The translations under genes and the position numbers were made by a program. The notes under the pieces were generated by a model. That model was not told the DNA's origin and ran no database searches. It was given only the letters and a program-made list of their open reading frames with translations. Shown one piece after another: positions 55,637 to 64,000 of a stretch of DNA of 64,000 nucleotides. Position 1 is the first letter of the stretch, and each line of letters starts with the position of its first letter. Source of the DNA: Pachyseris speciosa (taxonomy: Eukaryota > Cnidaria > Anthozoa > Scleractinia > Pachyseridae); assembly GCA_016490735.1 (NCBI GenBank), contig JAEMWC010001429.1, positions 1 to 64,000 on the forward strand, given 5' to 3'.

Positions 55637-56424
55637 GTAAGATAGGTTGGACTGTATTTTGCGTTTGAGGAAACTTATCATTGAAAGCCTAGCCTCCCTG
55701 TGCTTAATTGTGGCCACAGTCTGCGCCCAGGATACCACATGTTTTCCCGATATTTTTTACGTCAACATGAAGAAGAATTAAGTTTTTATTTTTCGGGAAA
55801 TTATTTGGGCGAAAGAATGTGCATCTCAAAGTTACACTGGCTGTTGCTGGTTGCAAAACGAGGAAGTAAGTTTTCCATTTTTTTTTGTCGCAATTTTTCC
55901 TTTTCCGTATAAAAGGGTGACGCTTAAACATGCAGTTTTTCAGTGATGACAAATTGATAAAGAGAGTAAAATGTGAGTGCATTTGATCATTACACCATGG
56001 AAAACGCACTATACAAATTTATAAATATCATTGTAATTATTGATAATGCTAGTCTCTGAACAATGAGATATAACATTGTCGAAATACTTGACAGATATTA
56101 TATGCGAAGGTGAGCTAAAGTTTACTTCTCTGTAATGTTTAGGCATTATGACCAGGTCAATAATTGCTCTTCTTTGAGTCAGCTAGGGGGGACTAAATGA
56201 GGACTAATCCCCCACTTCTTCTCCTTGTACAGGTTTGCTTCGTGCAAACCTGTCCTTTATACTGATATAAAATACCTTTTACCTCAATATCGGAAGAACA
56301 GAAAAACTGCAATTCACCTTAAAATCAAAATAAATCCTTTGCTTGGACTTTTTTGGGCCTGGGCTGCCAAGAGTTTTTCTTCCTCTTCCTCTTTCAGCTG
56401 ATCTGTGCTGTTAATTACTTCCAG

Positions 56425-56523
56425 AGTCTCCAAACGTGCTGCAGAGACATTCCTTGTGTCCAGAGGATTACATCATGAAGAGTTCTAGGGTCACCAAGTT
56501 GGGAAGATATCCAAACATAAAAC
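56425..56523 (+). pseudogene. MGAT4-like: MGAT4-like exon 2, duplicate
   Basis: The 99-base exon with polypyrimidine tract, AG acceptor and gtaagt donor is intact and differs from copy A by a few substitutions (MKSSRVTKLGRYPNIK). The intron between it and exon 1 is only 0.8 kb, because this copy lacks the LINE seen in A. Confidence 0.75.
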
Positions 56524-56964
56524 GTAAGTTTTCTTCTCTTGGCGATCTCTTGCGTGAAATCTAACTTGTTTGTTCGTCCAGTCACGGCGAACCCGCTCAA
56601 AAGAAAGCTACAAGTTAAAACTTTGAAACTTGACAAGACTGAAATTACTCAAGTAGAAGAACCTTTTTATAGGCATTGTGTGTTTCTTGCCTGAAATGTA
56701 ATTTGAAGGCGCACTGCTGTAGCTGCTTATCTCCTCGAGGCAAGACCGTTTCTGTTTCGGAACGTGATATATAGTAAGGAAGACTGCGCACGTGCAACGT
56801 CTGTAATAATCAGAGACTAATGAGGCTTTTGAAGAAAAAAGTTAATTGATAAAAATTAACAACTGAGTAAAAACACTTGGTGAAATTGATACCACGGAGC
56901 CCCAGAGATCAACACATCCCCCGCGTGCGAAAATAAACTTAAGACAACAATACCACTTGTTCAC

Positions 56965-57221
56965 CACCGCCGACCGGTTAGCTCTGTTGGTAGAGCACCG
57001 GACTACCGTGCGGGAGGTCGCGGGTTCAAAACCCGGCCAGACCAACACTCAGGGTTTTTAAGGATTCTGTGGGACCGGCGTTAAAGAACCAACACACTGT
57101 TCGAAAAGAGTAGGGGACGTAGTTCCCGGTGTGGTGGTCTATCTCTCATCTGATGGTTGGGTTGGTAAATTCTCGGAGAAATAAGCTCTATAAGCTATAC
57201 TCTAAAATCCGATGGTAAATA
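56965..57221 (+). mobile_element. tRNA-derived SINE with intact head
   Basis: The A box (TTAGCTCTGTTGG, 56978-56990) and B box (GGTTCAAAACC, 57023-57033) are present, with GAGCACCGGACTACCGTG between. The body matches 17080-17227. The acceptor stem does not pair fully, so it is not a tRNA gene. Confidence 0.8.
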
Positions 57222-58310
57222 AAGTATTTTAATTTTTTTCTGAAGCATCTCAGCGGGCTGGAATCCTTAATCCTTGAATCTGATTGGCTAATAATGCGCT
57301 CCCAGCCCGTCCGGCTTTTTTCCATCCGGACCGGCTTGCCGGGTCCGGAATTGGCGGGAAATCTTGAAGTAAAATTATTTTACTACACCAGCGCGACGAA
57401 ACGTCGGCTTTTTCCTCTTAAAATACAAAGCGAAAGGAAAACATCAGCAATGGATTAAAAGCCCTGGTTATTTCTCAAAACGGCGCGTATTCACTTGATT
57501 TTGTTGACAACACTGAGCTGGTTTGCTGTTTGTCGCCGGAGTTTTTGTTTTTCTTGAACTGTTAACATGCCGTTAACTTAAAACGACTAACTGCAGAGCA
57601 GTCTTTTGAACTCAGTTTTTCGGTTGAAATCCGTTATTTTCTTTGGAGTTCTATTTTCTAATCTCGTTCCATTTTGCTTCATTTAAGAAAATATGATTCG
57701 TAGCCAGAAAATGGTTAAACAAACACATCGCAACGCGTTTTTCTTGGGTAGTTTTCTTATTTTAGCATTGATTTGTGAAGTTCTTTTGAAGAAGTGTAAC
57801 GAAGATTAATACTTGAAATGATAAGATATGAAGGAAGAGACTGAGATGTTTAAATATTTTTCACTTAAGGTATTCCTCGTGTTTTACGAACTTTCGTTAA
57901 AACCGAATTTGTATGATTTCGTTGTCAGCAACACAAAGCAATTAATATATTTGTTTGAGTTTTTCAAAGATCATTGTTTAGTTTGTTTAATGTGTATATG
58001 ATGACATCACCAAAATGGCGTCCTGGCACAATTTTGGTCCCTTGAGTTTCCCCTGAAAGAGGATAGATAGAGCAATCAGAAATGGCGTGGGTTGAAATGT
58101 GCCGAAGAAATCTGCATTCGAAGTCGAACTGTCGCTCCTAAATTGAGCTCGTAAAGGCTCACATGCTACAAAGCAAAAGGAAATTTGAGGTAGGTAAGAT
58201 TTTTTTTAGCCAAAAAAAAAAAATTCTATCTATCTTCCTGTACGGCAACCCCTCTGAGGAGGATTATTTGCCGGGCGGTCAGTAAATAAAATACATATGT
58301 GAAAATGACT
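57222..58310. other. Spacer right of copy B
   Basis: A GC-rich inverted block with CCGGACCGG lies at 57310-57360. ATGGCG-starting short frames lie at 58083 and 58621, each followed by a CATGCTAC...GAGG block, so they are related to each other. Neither has a recognised product. No MGAT4 catalytic exon was found. Confidence 0.4.
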
Positions 58311-58345
58311 AATAATAAATAAATAAATAAATAAATAAATAAATA
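58311..58345. repeat. (AATA)n microsatellite
   Basis: About eight AAAT-type tetramers occur in a row. Confidence 0.95.
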
Positions 58346-59654
58346 TTGTGGTATCCTCTGATGATTGGGCTTCAAACATATCGAAGCAGAGTTCAAGTGC
58401 ACGGTGGTTTAGTTCAAGTGCACGGCAGTTGAAGCCGTGTGACTCTTATTGCCCTTGGCCGCCATTGCTTCTTAAAGAGTAGTAGCCTCTGCTATTCTAA
58501 AGGTTCTATTTTGCACTTCTTTTCAGTTGGTGGATAGTCGTATTATATTCGTTTTAGACCTTGGTTTCTCGTCTCTATACATGCAGAAGAAAAACTTACA
58601 AGTCGGCTGGTTAGAAAGAATGGCGTCGTTTGAATGTGGCGAAGATAGCGTCTTATTGGTTATATCTTAATGACATGCTACGACACGAATTAAAAGTTGA
58701 GGTTAGTTAAGATGCTTTTGTGACCAGGTTTAAAGACATAACATTGCTTTAGACTGATTTATTGTGCAGTCATAATTTAGAATTACCGGTACATAGAGTT
58801 GTACATAAGTTTTCATACATCCATTTTCCTTTATGTCACACTACCATGCCACTCCTTGCATGAAAATCACGAGAATCTTATTCCCTGTATTGATAGATTC
58901 CTTATAAAAGAAGTGCAGTTATAATTACTTTAAACTATTTTGTGGCTACAAGACTGTTTCATTATTTTAAATAAAAAATCCAAAACCTGAATCAGTCACA
59001 CTTTCTTTTAAGAAGAGATAAATACAGTGGTGTTCTCCAATACATTTCCATGAACAGATAAAAAATGTTATCTATGTAATCTGGTAGCTGCTAACAGAGG
59101 AAGTAGGCATCTGGACATGTGTTTTCATGCTGCATAATAATATTATTTAAATTCTTGTAGGCTAGGACATGACATTTATCTTATAATATTTATATTATAA
59201 TCTTAGTCCCTATTTGCTGGACTTGCAATACACATGTTGCAGATTATATTGTAGCAAATGGTGGGACCATCTACATGTATTAGGGACACCTTTTTGTTGT
59301 AGAATCACTGTGGCATTTACTTTCAGATATTTTACATAAATATTGAAATGTTGATAATAATGTCACTATAGGTGAGAAATTGGCTCTTCAACATGATTGT
59401 TTTACGAAACCCAAAAGGGGAAGCAATAGAGTCTAGAACAACATGATACACCGTAATTGCTATTGATTTGTATGAAAATAAATTTGAAGTTCTTACCTCA
59501 GCTCACAGACTTTTGTCATTTAATTCCCAACCATCAGTAGAACAAAAGTTTGTTTATATTAGAAACAATATGGTATGGCAAATATCCCTGTAATGTATGT
59601 TGGCCAAATCCTTCCCTGACTAAACTTATCGTATTTTTAATTGTTTACTACAGG

Positions 59655-59761
59655 TACCTGGAAGGGAACTGTTCAGAAAGCTAATTTCCTTGGATGGCCT
59701 TGAATTGGATAAGGATCTCTGCAGAATAACCGGGGAAGACTGCTCAGTGAACACCAAGTAA
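59655..59761 (+). CDS. Possible terminal exon of an unknown gene
   Basis: After a pyrimidine-rich stretch and TACTACAG, the frame reads VPGRELFRKLISLDGLELDK and DLCRITGEDCSVNTK, then stop. The acceptor context and protein-like composition suggest a real 3' exon. Upstream exons are not identified; the ATGGCG frames at 58083 and 58621 are candidates. I do not recognise the product. Confidence 0.3.
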
Positions 59762-59914
59762 AGCCAAAAAGGAGGCACTGCTTGTGTTGTACAATGACAT
59801 ATTGAAGAGCTCCAGGCTACATGAACAGTGATGAATATAATGTGGCCTACATTTTAATCTAAGCTAAAAGTTATGTCGGTGGTAATTTAAATGGATTTTT
59901 CCTCGAGTTTAGTG

Positions 59915-59999
59915 TAAGGTTTCTCCTGATTACAAGTACAAAAAATTTATAGAAATGATTTCTATAAATTTTTTGTACTTGTAATCAGGAGAAACCTTA
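59915..59999. repeat. Perfect 85-bp palindrome with one-base centre
   Basis: Arms 59915-59956 and 59958-59999 are exact 42-base reverse complements around a single G. The arms read TAAGGTTTCTCCTGATTACA and onward. There is no sign of a transposon end beyond it. It could be a recent inversion junction, or a library or assembly artefact. Confidence 0.9.
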
Positions 60000-60694
60000 G
60001 ACTGAAAAATGTACCAGTAATAGAACGAACAATGGAATTTTGTAGCAGAGAGGCATCAGGTATTGTCTTAGAAATAAATAATTTCAAACAAGGAGCAGTT
60101 GTTGTGTTAGAGATCTTTTTCATCTTAACCATAGTAGTTCCATGAATGAGATGCATACTGACTGAGTTGTCTTGGATGGGGCGAGGTTGGAACTCCTTGT
60201 CTTGGAGGGGCGAGGGTATAACTGGGAGTGCTTGTCAAACCGAAACCACAAGACTTATTTTACAACCTTTTAAGAAAGAGACCACAGCAGTTATGACAGG
60301 AATGTTCCTAATTCTCCAAATAGGTACCGAGCTACCCGCTGAAAAGATATGCTTTTAATTTTCAGCAGTTTGTTTCAAAACATTCAATAAGCGTCTACAT
60401 GTACATGTACATCAACTTTTTTTCATGAGATTCCACCCCTCCTCCTTTTATGTAATTGGTATACTACAACAGCCACAAGTAATTTAATGGACTATTTGCT
60501 TTAATAAATGATTATTAAAACTGCTACTGCAGTAGTTTTTCCAAAAATAAGCAAAAAGCAATTCAATATAACAGAAACAATAGCACATACTGAGATGCTA
60601 TGTAGAGCTATGTATTTTGACGGTCCATATAGCTTCAATAAACATTAACAAACTGACGAGGGCCATTGATTGATCATCCATACAATATCAGCTG

Positions 60695-60892
60695 TCACTC
60701 TTCTTCTTCAGCAACAAAGATCTCTACGCTCTTGTCAGAAATAAATGATATTTTACTCTGTTTCTGGCCGGTGGGTACGTTATTTTTCTCTTTCTCGGTG
60801 AGTTGCGGCATCGGTTTAGGACTATCACCATAGTGCAATCTCTTTCCTCTAAGGATTGTCAACGGAGAACCGACGGTTACTGTTCGCCCCAA
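60695..60892 (-). CDS. Possible short coding exon, unknown function
   Basis: The 65-codon minus frame reads MGRTVTVGSPLTILRGKRLH, then YGDSPKPMPQLTEKEKNNVP, and ends VEIFVAEEEE, a plausible acidic C-terminus. On the other strand, 60856-61050 (STENRRLLFAPTQLKSSKEI and onward, ending GELMSINIEN) is also open but lacks an ATG. At most one is likely real. Confidence 0.3.
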   Translation of the reverse strand: MGRTVTVGSPLTILRGKRLHYGDSPKPMPQLTEKEKNNVPTGQKQSKISFISDKSVEIFVAEEEE

Positions 60893-61110
60893 CGCAGCTC
60901 AAAAGTTCCAAAGAAATAAGCAGGCTGGTGGAGGGGCTTACATCCCGGCAACGTCCACGCGAGAACAAAGAAGCTGTGCTCGATAGAGTCCGCACGTTCT
61001 TAGCGGAGTGCGAGAATGGAGAGCTGATGTCAATCAATATCGAAAATTAGAACATGCAATGATTCATGACGTACAAATCCAGAATTAAATGTTGTTTCTC
61101 GTTAAACAAG

Positions 61111-62872
61111 ACGCTCTATGAGCGTTTACTCGGGATACGTTTGTGATGCAGAAGCCGGACGCACGCTTTCTGATTCTCGAAAACTATCCGGCTACGGGTT
61201 TGCTTTTGGGTTCGCACAAAGCCTTTTTGTTCACGTACGAGAAAAGCGCGTTTAAACTGTTTTGAGAGTTGCTACCATATTCGTTGTCAGCTGTCGTTGT
61301 TTACCTCCAAATGAAGTGGCAACATCTGTAGTCTACTCTGGCTCTCTCGAAGCATTTTTTCTCCCTGCTAAGCTTGAAAACATTCGCACAGACACTTCTC
61401 TTAACATATTGTTCAGAACTTGAAAACACAAGGCGAATCTTTTCCGCGTATGTGACATGTTTCTCAGAAGCAATCCGGATGTCACGCATTGTAAAAAGCT
61501 CGAAATTCAAACTGCTCTATTTTCAAAACAAAGCGTGTTACTTGGCTGAAAACAGGCCAGCAGATATATCCTTAAAATATCATTTACCTGATGAAGATAA
61601 AAAATCTAAATGTTTAATTTTAGTGTTTCCTGACCTCACGTGAAAACCAAGAATTCGCAAACTTATCTCTAAATATAGAATCGTCACAGCCATCGAGATA
61701 AGATATCACCCGGATCAAATTACATCAAAACAACTTTGCGATTTCCTAAATATAGAACTGTTACAACGTGCTAATTCGAGTCGATACTCACAGCACGTGC
61801 GAGGCTTCCAACCTTTTCTTAAACTCGGCAAACCTTTTCACTGTACTGTATTAAAATCTAGCTTCTAAAACTTTACAAAGATATGTGCAGGAAAATTTGT
61901 TCAGACGGTCGAAGTGAATTGTTTAACCTTGAATGTTTTTCTTACGGTCACGTATTAAGTGGAAAGTAGCACATTACAAAAACAAGACGCTCTATGAGCG
62001 TTTACTTGGGATACGTTTGTGTTGCAGAAACCGGACGCCCGCTTTCTGATTCTCGAAAACTATCCGGCTACGGGTTTGCTTTTGGGTTCGCACAAAGCCT
62101 TTTTGTTCACGTACGAGAAAAGCGCGTTTAAACTGTTTTGAGAGTTGCTACCATATTCGTTGTCAGCTGTCGTTGTTTACCTCCAAATGAAGTGGCAACA
62201 TCTGTAGTTTACTCTGGCTCTCTCGAAGCATTTTTTCTCCCTGCTAAGCTTGAAAACATTCGCACAGACACTTCTCTTAACATACTGTTCAGAACTTGAA
62301 AACACAAGGCGAATCTATTCCGCGTATGTGACATGTTTCTCAGAAGCAATCCGGATGTCACGCATTGTAAAAAGCTCGAAATTTAAACTGCTCTATTTTC
62401 AAAACAAAGCGTGTTACTTGGCTGAAAACAGGCCAGCAGATATATCCTTAAAATATCATTTACCTGATGAAGTTAAAAAATTTAAATGTTTAATTTTAGT
62501 GTTTCTTGACATCACGTTAAAACCAAGAATTCGCAAACTTATCTCTAAATATAGAACCGTCACAAACATTGAGATATGATATCATCCGGATCAAATTACA
62601 TCAAAACAACTTTGCGATTTCCTAAATATAGAACTATCACAACGTGCTAATTCGAGTCGATACTCACAGCACGTGCGAGGCTTCCAACCTTTTCTTAAAC
62701 TCGGCAAGCGTTTTCACGCGGACAAACTGTACTGTATTAAAATCTAGCTTCAAAAACTTTACAAAGATATGTGCAGGAAAATTTGTTCAGACGGTCGAAG
62801 TGAATTGTTTAACCTTGAGTGTTTTTCTTACGGTCACGTATTAAGTGGAAAGTATCACATTACAAAAACAAG
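61111..62872. repeat. Tandem duplication, 876-bp period
   Basis: Unit 1 (61111-61986) and unit 2 (61987-62872) start ACGCTCTATGAGCGTTTACT and end ACATTACAAAAACAAG. A partial third repeat of the 3' part lies at 62873-63060. Each unit holds CATTCGCACAGACACTTCTC, a block shared with the 1.45-kb repeat. Open frames 61374-61643 and 62250-62579 are the same frame in both units and show no known domain. Confidence 0.85.
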
Positions 62873-63091
62873 TTTAAGCAAATTTGCGATTTCTCTAAAT
62901 ATAGAACTGTCACAGCGTTCAGATTCGAGTTGTGATATCTTTGAGATCAATAACCTGATAACCACTGCATGTGCGAGGCTTCCAACCTTTTCTTAAACTC
63001 GGCTAACCTTTTCACGGGACAGACTGTACTGTATTAAAACATCTAGCTTCACAACTCAAACACGATAAATTTACATAACGTCAAAACAACT

Positions 63092-63569
63092 GTCGCGTGA
63101 TGTTAGCCTTTCGACCTTTGGACTATTTGGTTTGCTTTAACCAATGAACACACCGGCACGTGCCTGCTATTGTTCATTGGCCAATCAAAACACCGGAACG
63201 TAATTGTATTGTGCATTTTGCTGCACAGGAAAAAAAAGAAAAAAAAGAAGAAAAAAAAAAGACTGAAATCTAACACGTTTTATAACTCGTGATACTTACA
63301 GTATCCCGAGTAACAAGTTTAAGCAAATTTGTCGCGTGATGTTAGCCTTTCGACCTTTGGACTATTTGGTTTGCTTTAACCAATGAACACACCGCCACGT
63401 GCCTGCTATTGTTCATTGGCCAATCAAAACACCGGAACGTAATTGTATTGTGCATTTTGCTGCACAGGAAAAAAAAGAAAAAAAAGAAAAAAAAAAAGAC
63501 TGAAATCTAACACATTTTATAACTCGCGATACTTACAGTATCCCGAGTAATTATTGTCACTTTTGTGTG
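63092..63569. repeat. Tandem duplication, 239-bp period
   Basis: GTCGCGTGATGTTAGCCTTT starts at 63092 and again at 63331. Each unit includes an A-rich run and a hairpin (ATACTTACAGTATCCCGAGT). The CCCGAGTAA end is the complement of the TTACTCGGG near 61126, so 61126-63553 may be one rearranged transposon. Confidence 0.8.
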
Positions 63570-63721
63570 TATTTTTTACGGTGATGTTGTCGCAATATGG
63601 CCGCCATGCACACTTCTGTCGACAAGGTCTAGGTCGCCCCGGTTCCTCTCGGCCAAATTTCTTTGTTTTGGTTTTGCCTCGACCAATCGTATTGCAAGAA
63701 ACCATATAGACAAAACGTCTA

Positions 63722-64000
63722 CGGTCCGATAGCCACTCAAAAGGCACTAAGGCCACAAGGTAGCGGGCATTACCCCTTAAATCTACCAAAGCAAAGATTG
63801 AGCCCAAGCATTAGCAGCCAGGGACAGCTGTTTCTCATCAGCATGGCATAGCTAATGCTCCGGCTCAAGTACCCACATATTAATAAAACAAGCAATGAAA
63901 ATGTAAAACTTGTGGGATGTGGCTGGAGTGACAAGGATACTTCACAAATTAATGTGATCAAGTAAGCTGAAGCCACTCAAAAGGCTCCACAAGCTTTACA
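63722..64000 (-). mobile_element. Retrozyme copy, continues past the window
   Basis: On the minus strand it matches the 47.1-47.8 kb units. AGCCACTCAAAAGGC recurs at about 63724 and 63972, so a second unit begins before the window ends, with a period near 248 bp. The ribozyme in the complete unit has lost stem II. Confidence 0.8.
63800..63866 (-). ncRNA. Hammerhead ribozyme with stem II deleted
   Basis: The minus strand keeps stem I halves, CUGAUGA, then passes directly into GAAAC-AGCU-GUC. The GGCCU-AACA-AGGCC hairpin of the other copies is missing, so the motif should be inactive. Confidence 0.8.

Larger units (their letters stand above)
47036..57221 (+). other. Segmental duplication, copy B
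   Basis: This is the second copy of 548-17227. It contains a retrozyme array, an extra MITE (47880-48200), a young LINE (50757-51990) and a 448-bp MITE that A lacks. It lacks A's 3060-5030 block and the intron-1 LINE, and it ends before the MGAT4 catalytic exon. Confidence 0.9.

Noticed and set aside
56975..57045. tRNA gene in copy B
   Set aside because: The acceptor stem does not pair and the sequence continues into a repeated SINE body found at two other places in the window.
56842..57048. 68-residue minus-strand ORF with WPGFEPATSRT
   Set aside because: This phrase is the complement-strand reading of a tRNA-derived SINE B box and is common around SINEs.
1..64000. CRISPR array, bacterial operon or LTR retrotransposon
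   Set aside because: No regularly spaced short repeats with unique spacers, no Shine-Dalgarno-led gene clusters and no paired LTRs with gag or pol were found. The content is eukaryotic.

Overview
This window is a stretch of invertebrate animal nuclear DNA, most likely from a cnidarian and plausibly a stony coral. The reasons are a spliced vertebrate-type Golgi glycosyltransferase gene, many non-LTR retrotransposons with (TTAC)n or poly(A) tails, Penelope-like elements with a GIY-YIG domain, tRNA-headed SINEs, dense short transposons, and no bacterial operons or long uninterrupted genes. Only one cellular gene is well supported. Species cannot be fixed from the sequence alone.

Layout. The positions 548-17227 (copy A) and 47036-57221 (copy B) are two direct copies of one ancestral segment. 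Both carry, in the same order, a near-perfect palindrome, a decayed L1/Tx1-type LINE, foldback elements, a Mutator-like MITE with 9-bp target duplication, a CR1/L2-type LINE 3' end, exons 1 and 2 of an MGAT4-like (GnT-IV, GT54) gene and a tRNA-derived SINE. Copy A runs on into the catalytic exon at 17435-18588, giving a 520-codon gene whose three exons join in frame. Copy B stops before that exon and has a frame break in exon 1, so it is a partial pseudogenic duplicate. Elements present in only one copy show which insertions are younger. In A this is a nearly complete 6.6-kb CR1/L2-type LINE in intron 1, itself broken by two inverted 1.45-kb repeats. In B these are a hammerhead-ribozyme repeat array, a 1.2-kb poly(A)-tailed LINE and a 448-bp MITE.

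Between and beyond the copies. 19.9-26.5 kb holds a third copy of the 1.45-kb repeat, an element built of iterated GACGTTAAAGTCGTC motifs, SINEs, a PIF/Harbinger-like MITE and a LINE end. 27362-29197 is a transposon with an exact 8-bp target duplication that carries the start of a RecQ-type helicase on one strand and a zinc-finger-like exon on the other. 30.2-34.4 kb is one Penelope-like element nested in another, with further insertions. 34.8-46.3 kb holds SINEs, a piggyBac transposase remnant and three pogo-like MITEs. 57.2-64 kb is gene-poor, with an 85-bp perfect palindrome and tandem duplications.

Most notable observation. About 250-bp repeats at 43.85-44.09, 47.12-47.83 and 63.72-64.00 kb each carry a type I hammerhead ribozyme motif (CUGAUGA, stem II, GAAAC, GUC and a long stem I). 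Two are in tandem with a 256-bp period, and the array sits between 14-bp target duplications whose empty site survives in copy A. This is the structure of a metazoan retrozyme, a small non-autonomous retroelement expected to make circular RNA. Two further hammerhead-like motifs (44343-44386 and, in a Penelope-like element, 30978-31020) lie in the same window.
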